Shown here: positions 1-11,398 of the stretch, one piece after another
Position numbering within the stretch: the first letter of the stretch is position 1
Layout of the letters: each line of letters begins with the position of its first letter
Source: Leptodontidium sp. MPI-SDFR-AT-0119
Taxonomy: Eukaryota; Ascomycota; Leotiomycetes; Helotiales; Leptodontidiaceae
Direction: 5' to 3'
Length of the DNA stretch: 64,000 nt
Assembly (NCBI GenBank): GCA_020726505.1
Contig: JAHLEZ010000043.1
Location: 62,001 to 126,000, forward strand
Notes under the pieces: model-generated
Seen by the model: the letters and a program-made list of their open reading frames with translations, nothing else
The model's database searches: none
What the model was told of the DNA's origin: nothing
Translations under genes and position numbers: made by a program

Positions 1-560
1 AGCCATCTGCAGAGCCAAAACAAAATTCAGAGACCTGTGGAACTCGCTAAAGGTGACCTGCACTAGTGAGCCCAGGTTGAATTTAGCGAGGTTGGCCGGG
101 GAAATGGTAAACATATGAAGGTGTGGACTTTCTCGCAAGAATCATAAGGAAATTTACCACGAAAATGAAGTTAGAACCGATTCATGGATAGATTACCGAT
201 ATATGCACGGAATAACGGCACACAATCTAGAATTAGGATACAGAAAGCGAAAATCCCTGACGCGGTGGAAGGATGCCTAACCAGATGAGTTTGGCCAACT
301 GTTTTTCGTCATAGTTTTCTATAGAGCATGTTGTTATGGAAGGGTATGTACTTAGATAAGCTAACAGTGGCTTCGAATTTTGTAAAGCTAAGCTAAATGA
401 GGTTCAACAGAACGCACCCGCAGTTGGACTGTGCCAGAAGATGGCAGATATGGGTACAATGAGCCAAAAGTCCAAAGAATGCAGCTTTTCTGGAGCATTA
501 CTGACACATAGCAGCGCGAATTTAAGTTGCTGCTAATAGTGGGTGGTTACTGTCTCCTCT
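1..560. other. Gene-free left edge
   Basis: I see no coding exon here. It is the downstream side of the NCS1 permease relic that ends at about 561. Confidence 0.5.
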
Positions 561-1620
561 TCATAAATCATAAGTGTCGTTCGAGGTGTCCTGTGAGTCG
601 CTAGGCTGACTGAAGGTACATGTTGGCTTCCAGATACAACTTAGAAGACAATAGACAGCCAAGCTACTGAAGAAACCATAGATGTAACCAATATTATACA
701 GCCTCAACCCCATTCACTTAAACCGATGTCTGAATTGATCTGTTCATCTTACCAGGCAGGATAGGCAACAGTGATGGCAAATGCTTACCGATTGGATGGA
801 CCCTGGTAAAAGCGGTATCCAGCTAATATTGAAAGCGATAAAAGCTCTCCAGTTGGTCCCGTACTTGTTTCCATAAGTATAAATGCCATCTGGCCGGTAG
901 AGATCTTTGATGATCATTGACTGTCCACGCACGACAAAATAGTCGCCGAGAAGAATTCCAGATATGGGAGCGAGCTGCCCAGGTTAGCAGTCGAGTTTCA
1001 AGAAGACGTTCGGCTAAACAGTCCTGTGAAGAGCCATATCATCATTTGGGTCGTTATGTTAGCGTATTTAGGGAGATTATTGGGAACATTTTGGAAACTA
1101 GGCGCTGTGGCAAATATTGTCGAGCCTGGAAATAATTCAGAACAGTACCAAGAACTTCAGGGAGGGTAGAAGAGTCACGAACACACTCGGCGCCCGTGTA
1201 TGTGTTGATGCCATACCAAAACACCGCAACGATCATCCTGATGACAACCATAACAAAGCTGAATTTATATCTAGAGGTTGATGGGCGTGGATGGTGAAAG
1301 CGATGTGATATCGAGCACCGATTACTCCGTTGACGGTGATGACCAGTGATATGAGAAAGTGTCCCAGTGAAATGACAGCCAGGGTCAGTTTCCACCAAAG
1401 ACCAGTGAGATAAGTGGGCTTCCCAGTCTCCAATTTCCAATGCAAAAGGCGTCCGAAATCCAGTACATAATATTTGTGAATAAATTAGCAAGAAGCAACT
1501 TTGTTCCAGTGATGCCAAACTGACAGTTGTAAGATCTCCATGTTCGATCTTTCTCTTGCACCGGGTCCAGATCTGCTGTCCGTCAATTGTTGTTCGTTAC
1601 TTTGAAGCATATTTGAGCGC
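561..1620 (-). pseudogene. NCS1-family nucleobase/cation symporter relic
   Basis: Remains of a plasma-membrane permease of the NCS1 family (uracil, allantoin, purine or thiamine uptake). Reading down the minus strand, short blocks in different frames match the family in order: DLDPVQEKDRTW near 1570, YWISDAFCIGNW near 1470, SLVITVNGVIGARYH near 1330, VIRMIVAVFWYGINTYTG near 1230, APISGILLGDYFVV near 960, then KYGTNWRAFIAFNISW and YNIGYIYGFFSSLAVY before a stop at 561. At least one frameshift is needed between the GARYH block and the FWYG block. Roughly 150-180 residues normally found between the central helices and the APISG loop are missing, so no functional 12-helix protein can be made. The substrate cannot be told. 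It lies next to a decayed regulator and a decayed dioxygenase. Confidence 0.85.
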
Positions 1621-2229
1621 TACAGACCCTTGTTACTCAAATATCCTGGGGTAAAAGATCCAGGCTGAGTCTCGATTTCTAACTTTCGCAGGACACACGA
1701 AATAAGCCCAGTCCCGTGGGATGCCTTTGGTGAAGGTAGAACATTGACCCTAGAACATTGCCCTGTCCAATCTCGACATCTGATGAATTATTATAGGTGT
1801 TCTCGTGAACTCTCTGGTGGGTGGATTTCTTGTCCATCTTCGCTTCCTGTTTGGACTCTGGCGTGCGGTGATTTGACCAGCCAGGGACAATGATATATAA
1901 GCATCGGTGTCTTTGAAATAGATAACATTCATCTGCTATTACCCATTGAATGGATACAACGGTCGGATGAGACTTGACCAAACCCGAAGTGGGTCGAGAG
2001 CTATTCTTTCCGATGGGTGACCTAATGCCAGGGTCTAGTCAACAGTGGGCAGCACGAACTCCCCCCGAACCCTATTGTGGTAGATAGGTGTGATAATAAA
2101 CCTGGGATAGATTTGAACTTATCGGTCAAGCTTTCAACCCACCCGAAGTTGTTTCAATGGGTCATTGCTGAAGACTTATTCATACCAAAGAATGGTTTTA
2201 GGCCACTTGCTAACGCTGGCTTTCCAATT

Positions 2230-4746
2230 GATTTAAGTTTGACTTGAAACCATCTCTATTTTGAGGCAATTCAAGTGCAATAAAGCTCCGTGCGATTTGA
2301 CATCAAGCAATGTTGAAAACGGAGATTTCTCGTGATAGGTACCCAAGTCATGAGCATATGTCAGGTCAGTATCCTGTTCCATAAGTGAAGTTATCGATTG
2401 GGACAATTCCTGCGTCTGTGCTGCTATGACATGGCATAGAATATTCAATCCAAGCTTCCAACTCATCATAATTTATGGACACATGGGACAAGCTTGAGCC
2501 GCTATCCTTCAAATAGGAATGCCCATGAATCTGATCCTGTTCGAGTATATCGGGCATTGACTTACTTCGAAAAGTCGCCGTGACCACTGGTATGTTGATC
2601 TCTCCCCTCTGCCTCTTCCTTCAGCAAGGCCACCAAAATCATCGCGCCTCTGGCATCCATTCTGTTATTAGTATCCATTGGGAGCCCCTCGATCGCGGTT
2701 TGCACCACCTGGCGGCAATTTGGTATGTCAGAGTCAGATTTTGGTTTATGCAGTAGATCAAGCATCATAATTATCCTAGCAGCGATGGTGAACGCTGGCA
2801 CAATCCAAATAGCTGCAACATCCATTTCTTTGACTCTTGAGTGCTCTCGCAGAATTGTTGTCGCCGCCGAAATACAAGTCATTTTGGTGTAGGCATAAAG
2901 CGGGGAGCGAAAACTCCGAATCAGAAATGAACGATGAATCATGATGATCTATCAAGATGTCAGCAGTGGAGGCTCGTTGTACTCTGGATCCGATTACCTT
3001 GTTAGCGGCGCTGATTGTCAATGTGAGTCTTGCCCACTCGACCCAAGGGTAGCGTATCGGTTCATGAGAGCCACGAAGAAGAAGTTCGGGTAAGCTGGCA
3101 ACTAACTTTCGCATCTCGAGATATATTTCATGACAATGCTGATATCTCTTTTCATCGGGAACGGAATTTTTGAAGTCATAAATACCATCAATGAGTCGAG
3201 GCATTAAACTTGCAATTAAGAAGAGGAGTATGTAAGCTCAAGCGATGAAAAGGAGTCAGGTTGCCGGACTGACTTTTTGCAAATGAAATACCGTATGATG
3301 TTGTAGTTTGGATGCTTGCAGATTGCTCATCTAGAGTTTCGTTATCGCAGTTTGATAGCATTGGCGTGCAGTGCTGGCCAGGATGGATGGCTGGCACACA
3401 AGTGGTGAGATTTTTCACTTACCAAAATGTACAAGATCCTGAGAACTTACTGTATGTATTGGTAAATGCCACAGTAAAATAGTCTTGAATGCAGAGCTGC
3501 CACCGAACCCGGCAAGTAGTGTCATGACTCATATTGACTGACCATGAATGTGTGCCAGGACCAAACTCACTCTGTTTATCCAGCCCCATGCACTGGACAA
3601 TTCGAATAGCGGAGCTTATCAGAACCGTGTTGAGATCACTGTGGCCGAGACGATGACCTACGAGTGTTGAGATAATGATAGCCTGACAGGAGTATACTAT
3701 CCGTTGCTAGACCATGGTTCTGCTACTTGGTTATTCTTACTCACTGGAATGTTTTCTAAGATAGTTACTGGCGTACAGAATAGAAATCATGGGGAAGTAC
3801 AACGGAGAGGACAAATGTTTGAGATTGACTGATATTCTTAGCGACCGACACCGCGAAGGTCGGTACCCAACCCACCTTCTCCAAAACGACTTCCCTTCCA
3901 CCTTAGAGAATGGAATGCATCACGCTGCGGACTATTGCCTATTAGCTCTCATTCCATCCCAGATTATCAACTTACATACGTTGAGTACGGAAAGATACAA
4001 GCCTAGCTAAAATGGATCTCGTTGTTTGCCACTAGTCCAAAATTCTTCACATTCTTCCAAAGAAATGTCTAGGTGTGAAGAGCGTTGTGGTGCCACTTCA
4101 AGAACCCCATGTAAAACCTGACCAGTTCTCCTGCAAATTTATTGGAAGGTAAGCTGGAAGCGGCTTTATGTCCAAGATCATTCTGCGAGCTTTCGTGGGA
4201 GAGGTTTATCTCTTCTCGCAAACCACTATGCGCTGGCTTGTATTGCCTTCCCCAAGCGAGATATTCCAAAGTAGTTGCTGAATGAGTCAATTCTGAATCT
4301 TTTACAACAGAAGGCATCAATGTCGAAGTTGCTGATGATCTCAAACTCTCGATGTTCCCCGCAGGATACCGGTAGTCTTTGTACGCCTAATGAGAGGCCA
4401 GCACCGCGGTAGATCCAGTGTCAAGCTTCACTATCCTCTCCTGAAGAACTTTTGTTATTTGTGCTTTTGAATCAAGCCTTCCAGCCACGATTTCATGAAC
4501 CGTATGTCGCAAGAATCGAACTTCTTCTTGGCGGTTTACCGTCGAAACGGAATGTTGAACTAGCTCTCGAGAACATATGTCTTGCATGCCACGGCGAACA
4601 CGTCTTTGGCAAGGTATTGTTTTCGTACATTTCAACTTGTGTTTGCACATTCTTTGCAACCAGAAACCCACACATAGAATAAAACAGAGTAGTCACTTAC
4701 CATAGCGTGCTTTCGGAGGACGCTGAATTCGTCGAGGTGTCGCCAT
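2230..4746 (-). pseudogene. Zn2Cys6 fungal transcription factor pseudogene
   Basis: A decayed zinc-cluster transcriptional activator with a fungal_trans middle homology domain. The first exon runs from ATG 4746 (MATPRRIQRPPKARYG). The zinc cluster follows at about 4650-4560: a CKEC half and a KLKCTKTIPC half sit in different frames, so one base is lost inside the DNA-binding domain, and the cysteine after IPCQR is Arg. A TAG at 4387-4389 interrupts the same frame. A further stop and a frameshift follow HHNALHT at about 4069, before a block EECEEFWTSGKQRD in another frame. The middle domain is well preserved: SSAIRIVQCMGLD near 3610, IHPGQHCTPM near 3380, IASLMPRLIDG near 3195, WARLTLTISAANK near 3010 and MIHRSFLIRSFRSP near 2930. 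Splice sites in that half still work on paper (for example 2950-2998). So decay is concentrated in the DNA-binding half. It may once have regulated the neighbouring permease or dioxygenase; that is inference. Confidence 0.85.
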
Positions 4747-5097
4747 TCTAAATACATAACAGTGAAATTCACGAATTCGATAACACAATTAGCTATAACG
4801 AACATCCCAGAATATCTTCATATAATAAGAAAAACTTGATCGTATAAGAAACCATCTCACCCGAACATGAAATTGTGATGATCGGAAGTGGGTTGAAGAA
4901 TGTCCTCCACCCACTTTTGAAAGTCCGGCCGTAGATAAGTGTCGGCCGAGCTTGGATCTGATCCTTCCGCAATAACCGGGTTCGGTCCAGTATAATTTGT
5001 GGACAGCATCATCCAAAATCCTTTGCAAACTTCCCTTATCTTTATTCCATTTCTCCTCGAGTCTTCACCAAGCTTGTCACCAGCAACACTTGACACA

Positions 5098-6430
5098 ATG
5101 CTCTCCATCACATTAAAATCGTCGCCAGCCTTCACAATCCAGCCACTCTCCGCGGACCAAACAAAAAACTCTCTCATTGGCGCTGAAGTTGTGCTATGTT
5201 CTGGGTTGCCGCGTATGATATCGCCTTTAGACTTGACCCACGAAGACATCTCAACGCTCCGGCAAGCACTTTACGACTACTCGGTGCTTGTGATAAGGAA
5301 ACAAAATGGCATTGAACCAAGCGTCCTTCCTCAGTTGGCAAGGATCTGGGACGAGGATATAGTTTACATGCATTCAGGAGGTGCCAAAGCAGTGACAGAC
5401 CCAAGAACCTTTTGAGCAGGAATTCGGCTGTCAGAACCCCGAGCTGTCCTAATATGTCACAGTGATCGGGAATGGGCACTTCAAAGAATATTTGGGCTTT
5501 GATGAACTAAATCTGGTTCATGTCGTGAGTGCCTTCCAGAAGGTGATGATAAATTATTGATGAAATGCAGAACCATACCGAATTTCACGGTGTGCCCTTG
5601 AGCCAAGAAGAAACTGAGAGCGGACAAACGAGATTCCACAGGCGGCACATGGTCATGCCTTGTTACGAGGCTCTTCCTGGAAGGGTTACTTTGGTTCATG
5701 GAGTGAAGATTCCCAAAGCCCCAGACCAGAAAGTGGTCTTCGAGAATGGGACTGTCTTGCGAATTGCTGCCGGTGCCACTGCTTGTAAGTGTCATGCACT
5801 ACACGCGAATATCACTGACAGTGAACAAAGTCGTCTCCGGAGCGCTTGCTTTCTCATTACTTTCAACAGAGGAGCAAAGCTTTGCCCTCAATACCACGAT
5901 CCAATACGCACCGCGGCGTACGAATGGATAAGAAATTGCAAAGCTAAATCCGATAGCCTCACCATCGCACACACAGGATGTGAGATTCCACTTGACGAGC
6001 TACCTTTATGGAAAAATGACCATGTACAGTCACATACAGTCAGTACCGACCCCGGCCCCATTTCATCTCCATCGTATATTCTGACTTGATCTCCCAGATG
6101 GTCTGGCGAAACCCTGGCCGTCCAGCTCAACCACATCTCCAAATACTTGGTGCATGCATCCACTCCCTCAAAACAGCAGACCCTTATAGAGGGGAGATAA
6201 CTACAGTTGATGATGTGGCCGAAGCGAGGAGAATATTTCACACCTTCATGAAAAAAGCGATGTCAGCAGAGTTCATTTACGCTCATACGTGGGAAGAAGG
6301 TGATCTGGTGATATTTTATAACCAAGGCGTCCTACATTCAATCACTGGACAATTGAAAGATGAGAAGAGATTGATGTGGCAGTGCAATATGGCTAGTTCA
6401 ATGCCCCCGGAGAGATTTACTGGAGAGTAA
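5098..6430 (+). pseudogene. TauD/TfdA-family Fe(II)/2-oxoglutarate dioxygenase pseudogene
   Basis: Relic of a fungal alpha-ketoglutarate-dependent dioxygenase (taurine/sulfonate dioxygenase superfamily). Start MLSITLKSSPAF at 5098. The frame is broken at 5413-5415, where an extra T makes TTT TGA. In the restored phase a TAA lies at 5450-5452 in a block otherwise reading YVTVIGNGHFKEYLGFDEL. Introns 5525-5570, 5785-5830 and 6039-6097 keep good splice sites. The iron-binding HxD motif, expected as RWHID in FHR.HMV at about 5640-5654, has Val in place of Asp. A one-base deletion sits near 5917 between YAPR and YEWIRNC. The last exon is intact and keeps the distal His in NQGVLHSITG and the 2-oxoglutarate Arg region RLMWQCNMAS. 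Two frameshifts, one stop and loss of a metal ligand argue for a dead gene. It is tandem with the flavoenzyme at 6992. Confidence 0.85.
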
Positions 6431-6991
6431 TAACAAGGCGTTCTTGACTTTCCTGGCTGTTTCACTAGTCGAAGTTGAAAGAAATTTTTATTGGGGATAA
6501 TCTCAAGTAACTGCTTAGCGACTTCAAGCTTAAAAAAGATTTTGTTCACCCTATAGTCTCACAAATAAGAGCTTAACCTACGACTAAATTCCGGTGCGTA
6601 GGACGATAGAAGATACCATTGTACGTAGCGAGCTACAAATGAGGATAGAATTGTAATTCGAAATAGAATTACATCATTCGCAAGCGTAGAGTATCATGTC
6701 TGTAATTATTTGATCCCGTATCTCAACAGTAATCCCGCTTTATTTAAGCCGTTGGCTACTTTTGCTAGCTCCTGTTAGTCATAGGTTGCGGTGTTTGTTG
6801 ACGTTAGATCTCACCCCTTTTCGTTATCGCTAAGTTCGGCTAAATTTACAGCGCATCGACCCCTCAAATTTAGGTGGGCAGTCATCCCACCTGCAAGCTA
6901 CTCCCCCACCTTCACTCAACATCCAACCTTCAAATTACTATCTTCCCGATTGAGGTTAAAAAAATCATAACAATCAACATATACGTTACTT
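6431..6991. other. Intergenic, likely promoter of the 6992 flavoenzyme
   Basis: AT-rich 560 bp between the dioxygenase relic and the flavoenzyme start. I see no open exon. The last 120 bases before 6992 are C/T- and A-rich, as in a fungal leader. Confidence 0.4.
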
Positions 6992-8367
6992 ATGATGCCA
7001 TTGGAGCTACAGCAGTCCTTGACCAAGGAGTCTAGCATCCTGATCGTTGGTGCCGGCGTCTTTGGCCTTTCAACTGCACTCCACCTCGCCCAGGATGGCT
7101 TCACCAACATCAAAGTTCTCGACCGGGCTACTATTCCAAGCCCGTACTCTGCAGGAAATGACCTGAACAAAATCGTAAGAGCGGAGTACGAAGATCCCTT
7201 CTACACAGAATTAGCTCTCGTATGCTACTCCACCCCAAAATATATGTTGGAACAATTCAGCTTTCTAACTTTATTTCACGACAGGACGCAATCAAACAAT
7301 GGCAAACCCCATTCTGGGCACCCTACTACCGAGAGACCGGTTACCTCCTCGCAACATCTCCCAATGCGCCGCAGAAATCTCGCGACTCGCTCCAGAAGTC
7401 CTTCTCCTCAATCAAGGACCACCCTGCGTTCCCTCCTGGATCCTTCTCACAAATCGAGACTGCGGAGAAGACAAGGAAGCAGTTCCCTATGCTCCAAGGA
7501 AAGATGGATGGCTGGTCAGGCTATCTGAATCGTCACGCAGGATATGCAAGGGCTGCAAAAGCGCTTGAACATGCAGCAAAAGCATGTGCCGAAACAGGAG
7601 TCAAGTTTGTTGTTGGAAATAGTGGGTATGCTGTTGAGTTACTCTACGAGGCTGGAGCGAAAAAGATATGTGGAGGCGTTAAGACTGCAGATGGCTCAAT
7701 CCACAAAGCGACGAGGACAATCCTTTGTCTTGGGGCACATATCAGCACTCTTCTCCCAGCTATTGCACCCCAAATCACGGCAAAAGCTTGGTCGGTAGCG
7801 CATATACAGCTCAATACCACTGAAGCCAAAGCTATCAAAGGATGTCCGGTTGTCAATTGCAGAGATCTGGGCTTTTTCTTCGAGCCAGATCCAGACACGG
7901 GACTAGTGAAGTTCAGCGCGAATGGTGCGGGGTACACGAATTACATTTCTCAATCTGAGACAGGCACGACAGTATCGGTGCCGCCAAATTCAAATGAGGG
8001 AATACCAGAGGAGGACGAGATTCTTATAAAGCGGCTCATCGGGGAAGCGATACCACAATTGTCGGGAAGGGATTTGATCAAGAAATTTATTTGCTGGTGT
8101 TCTGACACGGCAGATTCAGAGTATATCATTGACTTTGCGCCTGGAAGCGAGGGCTTAATGGTGGCTGCAGGAGATAGCGGGCATGCCTTCAAGATGCTTC
8201 CTGTTGCTGGGAAGTGGGTAAAGGATGCGTTGTTGAATGGTGAGCAGACAACTCTAAGATGGCGTTGGAAGGAGGGTACTTCGAATGGCGACGATATCTC
8301 GTGGAGAGTTGGACAGCTCAAGGATATCAAGGACGTGGAAATCTCCGGTTCGACGAGTTGCCTCTAG
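6992..8367 (+). CDS. FAD-dependent oxidoreductase, amadoriase/sarcosine-oxidase type
   Basis: Two exons (6992-7219, 7285-8367) encode 436 aa. The N-terminus has the Rossmann FAD motif GAGVFG (residues 20-25) and the family motif SAGNDLNK (53-60), shared by fructosyl-amino-acid oxidases, saccharopine/pipecolate oxidases and related fungal DAO-domain proteins. CWCSDTADSEYIID in the C-terminal half aligns with the segment whose first Cys carries covalent FAD in monomeric sarcosine oxidase. SGHAFKMLPVAGKWV closes the FAD site. Members oxidise secondary amines such as N-methyl or glycated amino acids, giving H2O2. I see no clear C-terminal peroxisomal SKL (the end is STSCL). Substrate is unknown. 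Together with the dioxygenase relic upstream and the convergent anion permease downstream it suggests a nitrogen-scavenging neighbourhood. ATG codons lie at both 6992 and 6995. Confidence 0.88.
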
Positions 8368-9556
8368 GTTAAGACATCACCAATTCTATTTTGATCTAAG
8401 CATCGGTGCATTAAATCTTGTCAGTGCTTACTTTTGGATCTCCAATCAGCTGCTGATTAGAGCCGTCGTCTCAGACTCGCAAGCGAGAGACATGAGGACG
8501 CGCACTTCCCTTTCGTCCCCCTTACATAGGAATCCCGTAGATCAAGCACGGTTTCACGTCCAAGCATTTTCTCCAGATTTATCTAGAACCGCATCTGGAC
8601 AGCAGACAGAAATCAGCACGTCTGAGAAGGGCTGCAATCCGGCAAACATTTCCCCAAAAGTCAATATCGCACAGCTGCTATATATAAAGAGTCTGGAACC
8701 TCCTTCTATGCATGCACGCCACCATCACCACCAACATCGTACAGTAACTTTTGGGTGTTCAGTACCAGGAAGATCTGTACCATTCTAGGCATTACGAGAC
8801 GGCCAATAGGATAGCAACCATTCCACTAGATCCTTCCTCCCTTCCTTGCTGCGTTGGCTGCTGGGCTGGCTGCTAAATGCCCGCACAGCAATCTGGCTGA
8901 ACTCGAGCTACTGTAGTGAGACCGTGCTACTTAACCTTTTCCGGATGGTTGTCAGATCTTAGCATCGCATGGTCCCTTAGCCTTTTTCAGGGCATCGTGT
9001 GTTGGAACTTGGAAGGACATCTCGGTCCCTTGTCGTCCCCACGTTCTGGGTACACCCGCGCTGGCTAAATTTCCACAATCTTCAGACGGCCCGGTTGCGA
9101 TTAAATATCCCGTCGCTGTTGGGGATCTGGGATGGGATGGAATGGTAAAGTCGACCATCTCATCCCGCGACCCTGGATGGTTTCTCCTGGTGCAACTAGT
9201 TTAGTGAAACATTCTGCTGGTATTTGAAGGAAGGTTGCTATAGGATCAATTGATGGTGTAGTTCTCGGGCTGGAAGTTTGAAGCGAGTATTGGCTAAGAG
9301 GTTCAGCTTGGGGCGTTCTGTCGTTCCACAACGACATGTTGTGGCCCGAAGGAGGCACAATGAGGTTCATGATGTCAGCTGAAGCGACCAGTGCATTCTC
9401 TATGACTATGTACGATGAGTACAGTGTATATTTTTTTGCAAGTCAATGCAAATTCACAACGGATTCCGAACCAGTTAACCCCCTAGCATATCCATCATAC
9501 AAAGCGGCCATGCTTTTCCTCCATTGGTATCATAACTCTCCTGTAAAGTCCACACT
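8368..9556. other. Intergenic between convergent genes
   Basis: 1.2 kb between two converging genes. The reading frames inside have no recognisable family and no splice-supported structure. I see no RNA gene. Confidence 0.4.
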
Positions 9557-11398
9557 CTAAACAGTGTAGCGGTAGAATGTAGCGTTGTCTCCTTTCTCAC
9601 GCTCAGCGGTCTTCTCTTCCTCGGTGTAGTTCTCTGGTTGCTTGTTGTTGTCGATGGCCCACTGGTTGCGGCGAGCGTTCTCGCGGCGGAGGTAGAGGGT
9701 CATGAAGCAAGTGAGGAGGAATGACATGGAGACTGTGGATGCAAGGGTAACATGACCAGGAATGAATCTACGTAATGTCAGTTCAGGTTGGAGATTGATG
9801 ATACTAGAGTAGCGTACCGAGGAGAGTATTTTGGCAAGAAGCAGAAAGCTGAAATGGCTCCACCCAAGTTACCGAAACCGACGTGCATGGCAATGCCGAC
9901 ACCACGCTTGAGACTGCCACCGATGTTGTTGCCGTTCCAGGCAACTCCCATGGGTACCAAGGGGTAGATACCAGATGCAGCGAAGAAGGTACCGGTATAT
10001 TGGACGCCGGGCTTGCCGGAACTGGCGAGCATAGCGAAGCCGATGATAGCAGAGGCTTCATGGGCAAGCATGAAAACACCACGTTGCTTCGCACGGTCGG
10101 CAAAGAAACCAGTGCCGATGGTGAAAACACAAGCAACGACATAAGGGGGAACAGTCATAAGCTGACTGTGTTCGTTGGAGTAGCCCATGTTCTTGACAAT
10201 GCTGTGACATGGTATTAGTTCTGTAACGCAGAGGTGTACAAGAGTGGAAAGCTTACGTTGGCAGGAAGAGAGAGATCGAGTAAAGAGGGGTGTAGATGCC
10301 GATGGTGATCAACATGTGTACGTAAATCTTCCAGTCCTTGAGAGCGTCGAGAGCGAATTTCAAGTTAAACTCATCGGCAAGAGAACTGCGATCAGCTTTG
10401 AGTCGACGCTCGACCTCTGTGCGCTCCTCCTCGGTAAGGAACTTTGCACTGCAACATGTCAGTTCTGATCGAATTGTGAGGATGAGGATACTCACGTGCG
10501 AGGGTAATCGTTGATAGCCCAGTAAGCAACAAAAGCGACAATAAGGGTAGCAATACCCTCCAAGATGAAGATCCAAGACCATCCACCGCGGCCAGCGACA
10601 CCGTCCATCTTGCCAATACCGAAGGCAAGAAGACCACCGAATGCACCTGCAGCAGTGGCAGCAGAGAAGAATAGTGCCATTCGAAGTCCACATTCGTGAC
10701 GAGCATACCTAGATAGAGTAATAAGATGTAATGTTCTTTCCTCAAAGACGAGGCTACTCACCACATGGTGATATAATATGTAACACCAGGGAATAGTCCA
10801 CCTTCCGCAATGCCCAAAAAGACACGAGCTGCCATCAGTCCGGCGTAGTTGTGGACGAAACCCATGCAGATTGTGCAGATAGCCCAAGCGCTTGAGACGA
10901 TCAATTAGACCTTGCTAGATTGGTGGGGGCATAGGGAACTTACATCATAATGATTGTTAGCCAAAGACTGGGGCGGAGGCGCTTCATCATCATGTTGGAT
11001 GGAATCTCGGCAGCCACATAGAAAGGGAAGAAGATGGCCAAGGCATTGTTATATTGGAGTGACTTTGTAGGAATGCCCAAATCCGGCAGCAGGTTGAAGA
11101 GCTTTGCGTTTCCAATGTTGGTACGATCCAGGAAAGAGAGACTGGGAAGATTAGTGTTCGCCCAACGGAGCCAATAAAAGAGTGCGTTGATGCCAAAGAG
11201 TACTTACAGATAAAGCAACGAGAGGAAAGGAACGAGATGCCAATCCAACTTGCGCAGAAGCTTCTTGGTCCTCTGGGCATCGAAATGAGGGCCATCGTCC
11301 AACGACGTATGGGCGTCGGAGGCAGTCTCGACCTCATGGTTGGCCCCCTTGGGATTGTCCAAGTCCATAGACGTGTCGCTGTTGTTGATTTTTTCCAT
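9557..11398 (-). CDS. MFS anion permease, Dal5/Tna1 (allantoate/nicotinate) type
   Basis: Seven exons (11398-11208, 11141-10944, 10890-10762, 10708-10496, 10448-10257, 10201-9818, 9767-9557) join in phase to 505 aa. Introns are 47-66 nt with GT..AG ends. A hydrophilic N-terminus of about 60 residues precedes LDWHLVPFLSLLYLLSFLDRTNIGNAK, the signature start of the anion:cation symporter family (allantoate permease Dal5, nicotinate permease Tna1, related vitamin and carboxylate carriers). GLMAARVFLGIAEGGLFPG (helices 4-5), a central loop with FLTEEERTEVERRL, and C-terminal helices containing FADRAKQRG and WNGNNIGGS follow. It acts at the plasma membrane as a proton symporter of an organic anion. 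Which one cannot be read from the sequence. The end, after ENYTEEEKTAERERGD, is at the TAG 9559-9557. No defect seen. Confidence 0.92.
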
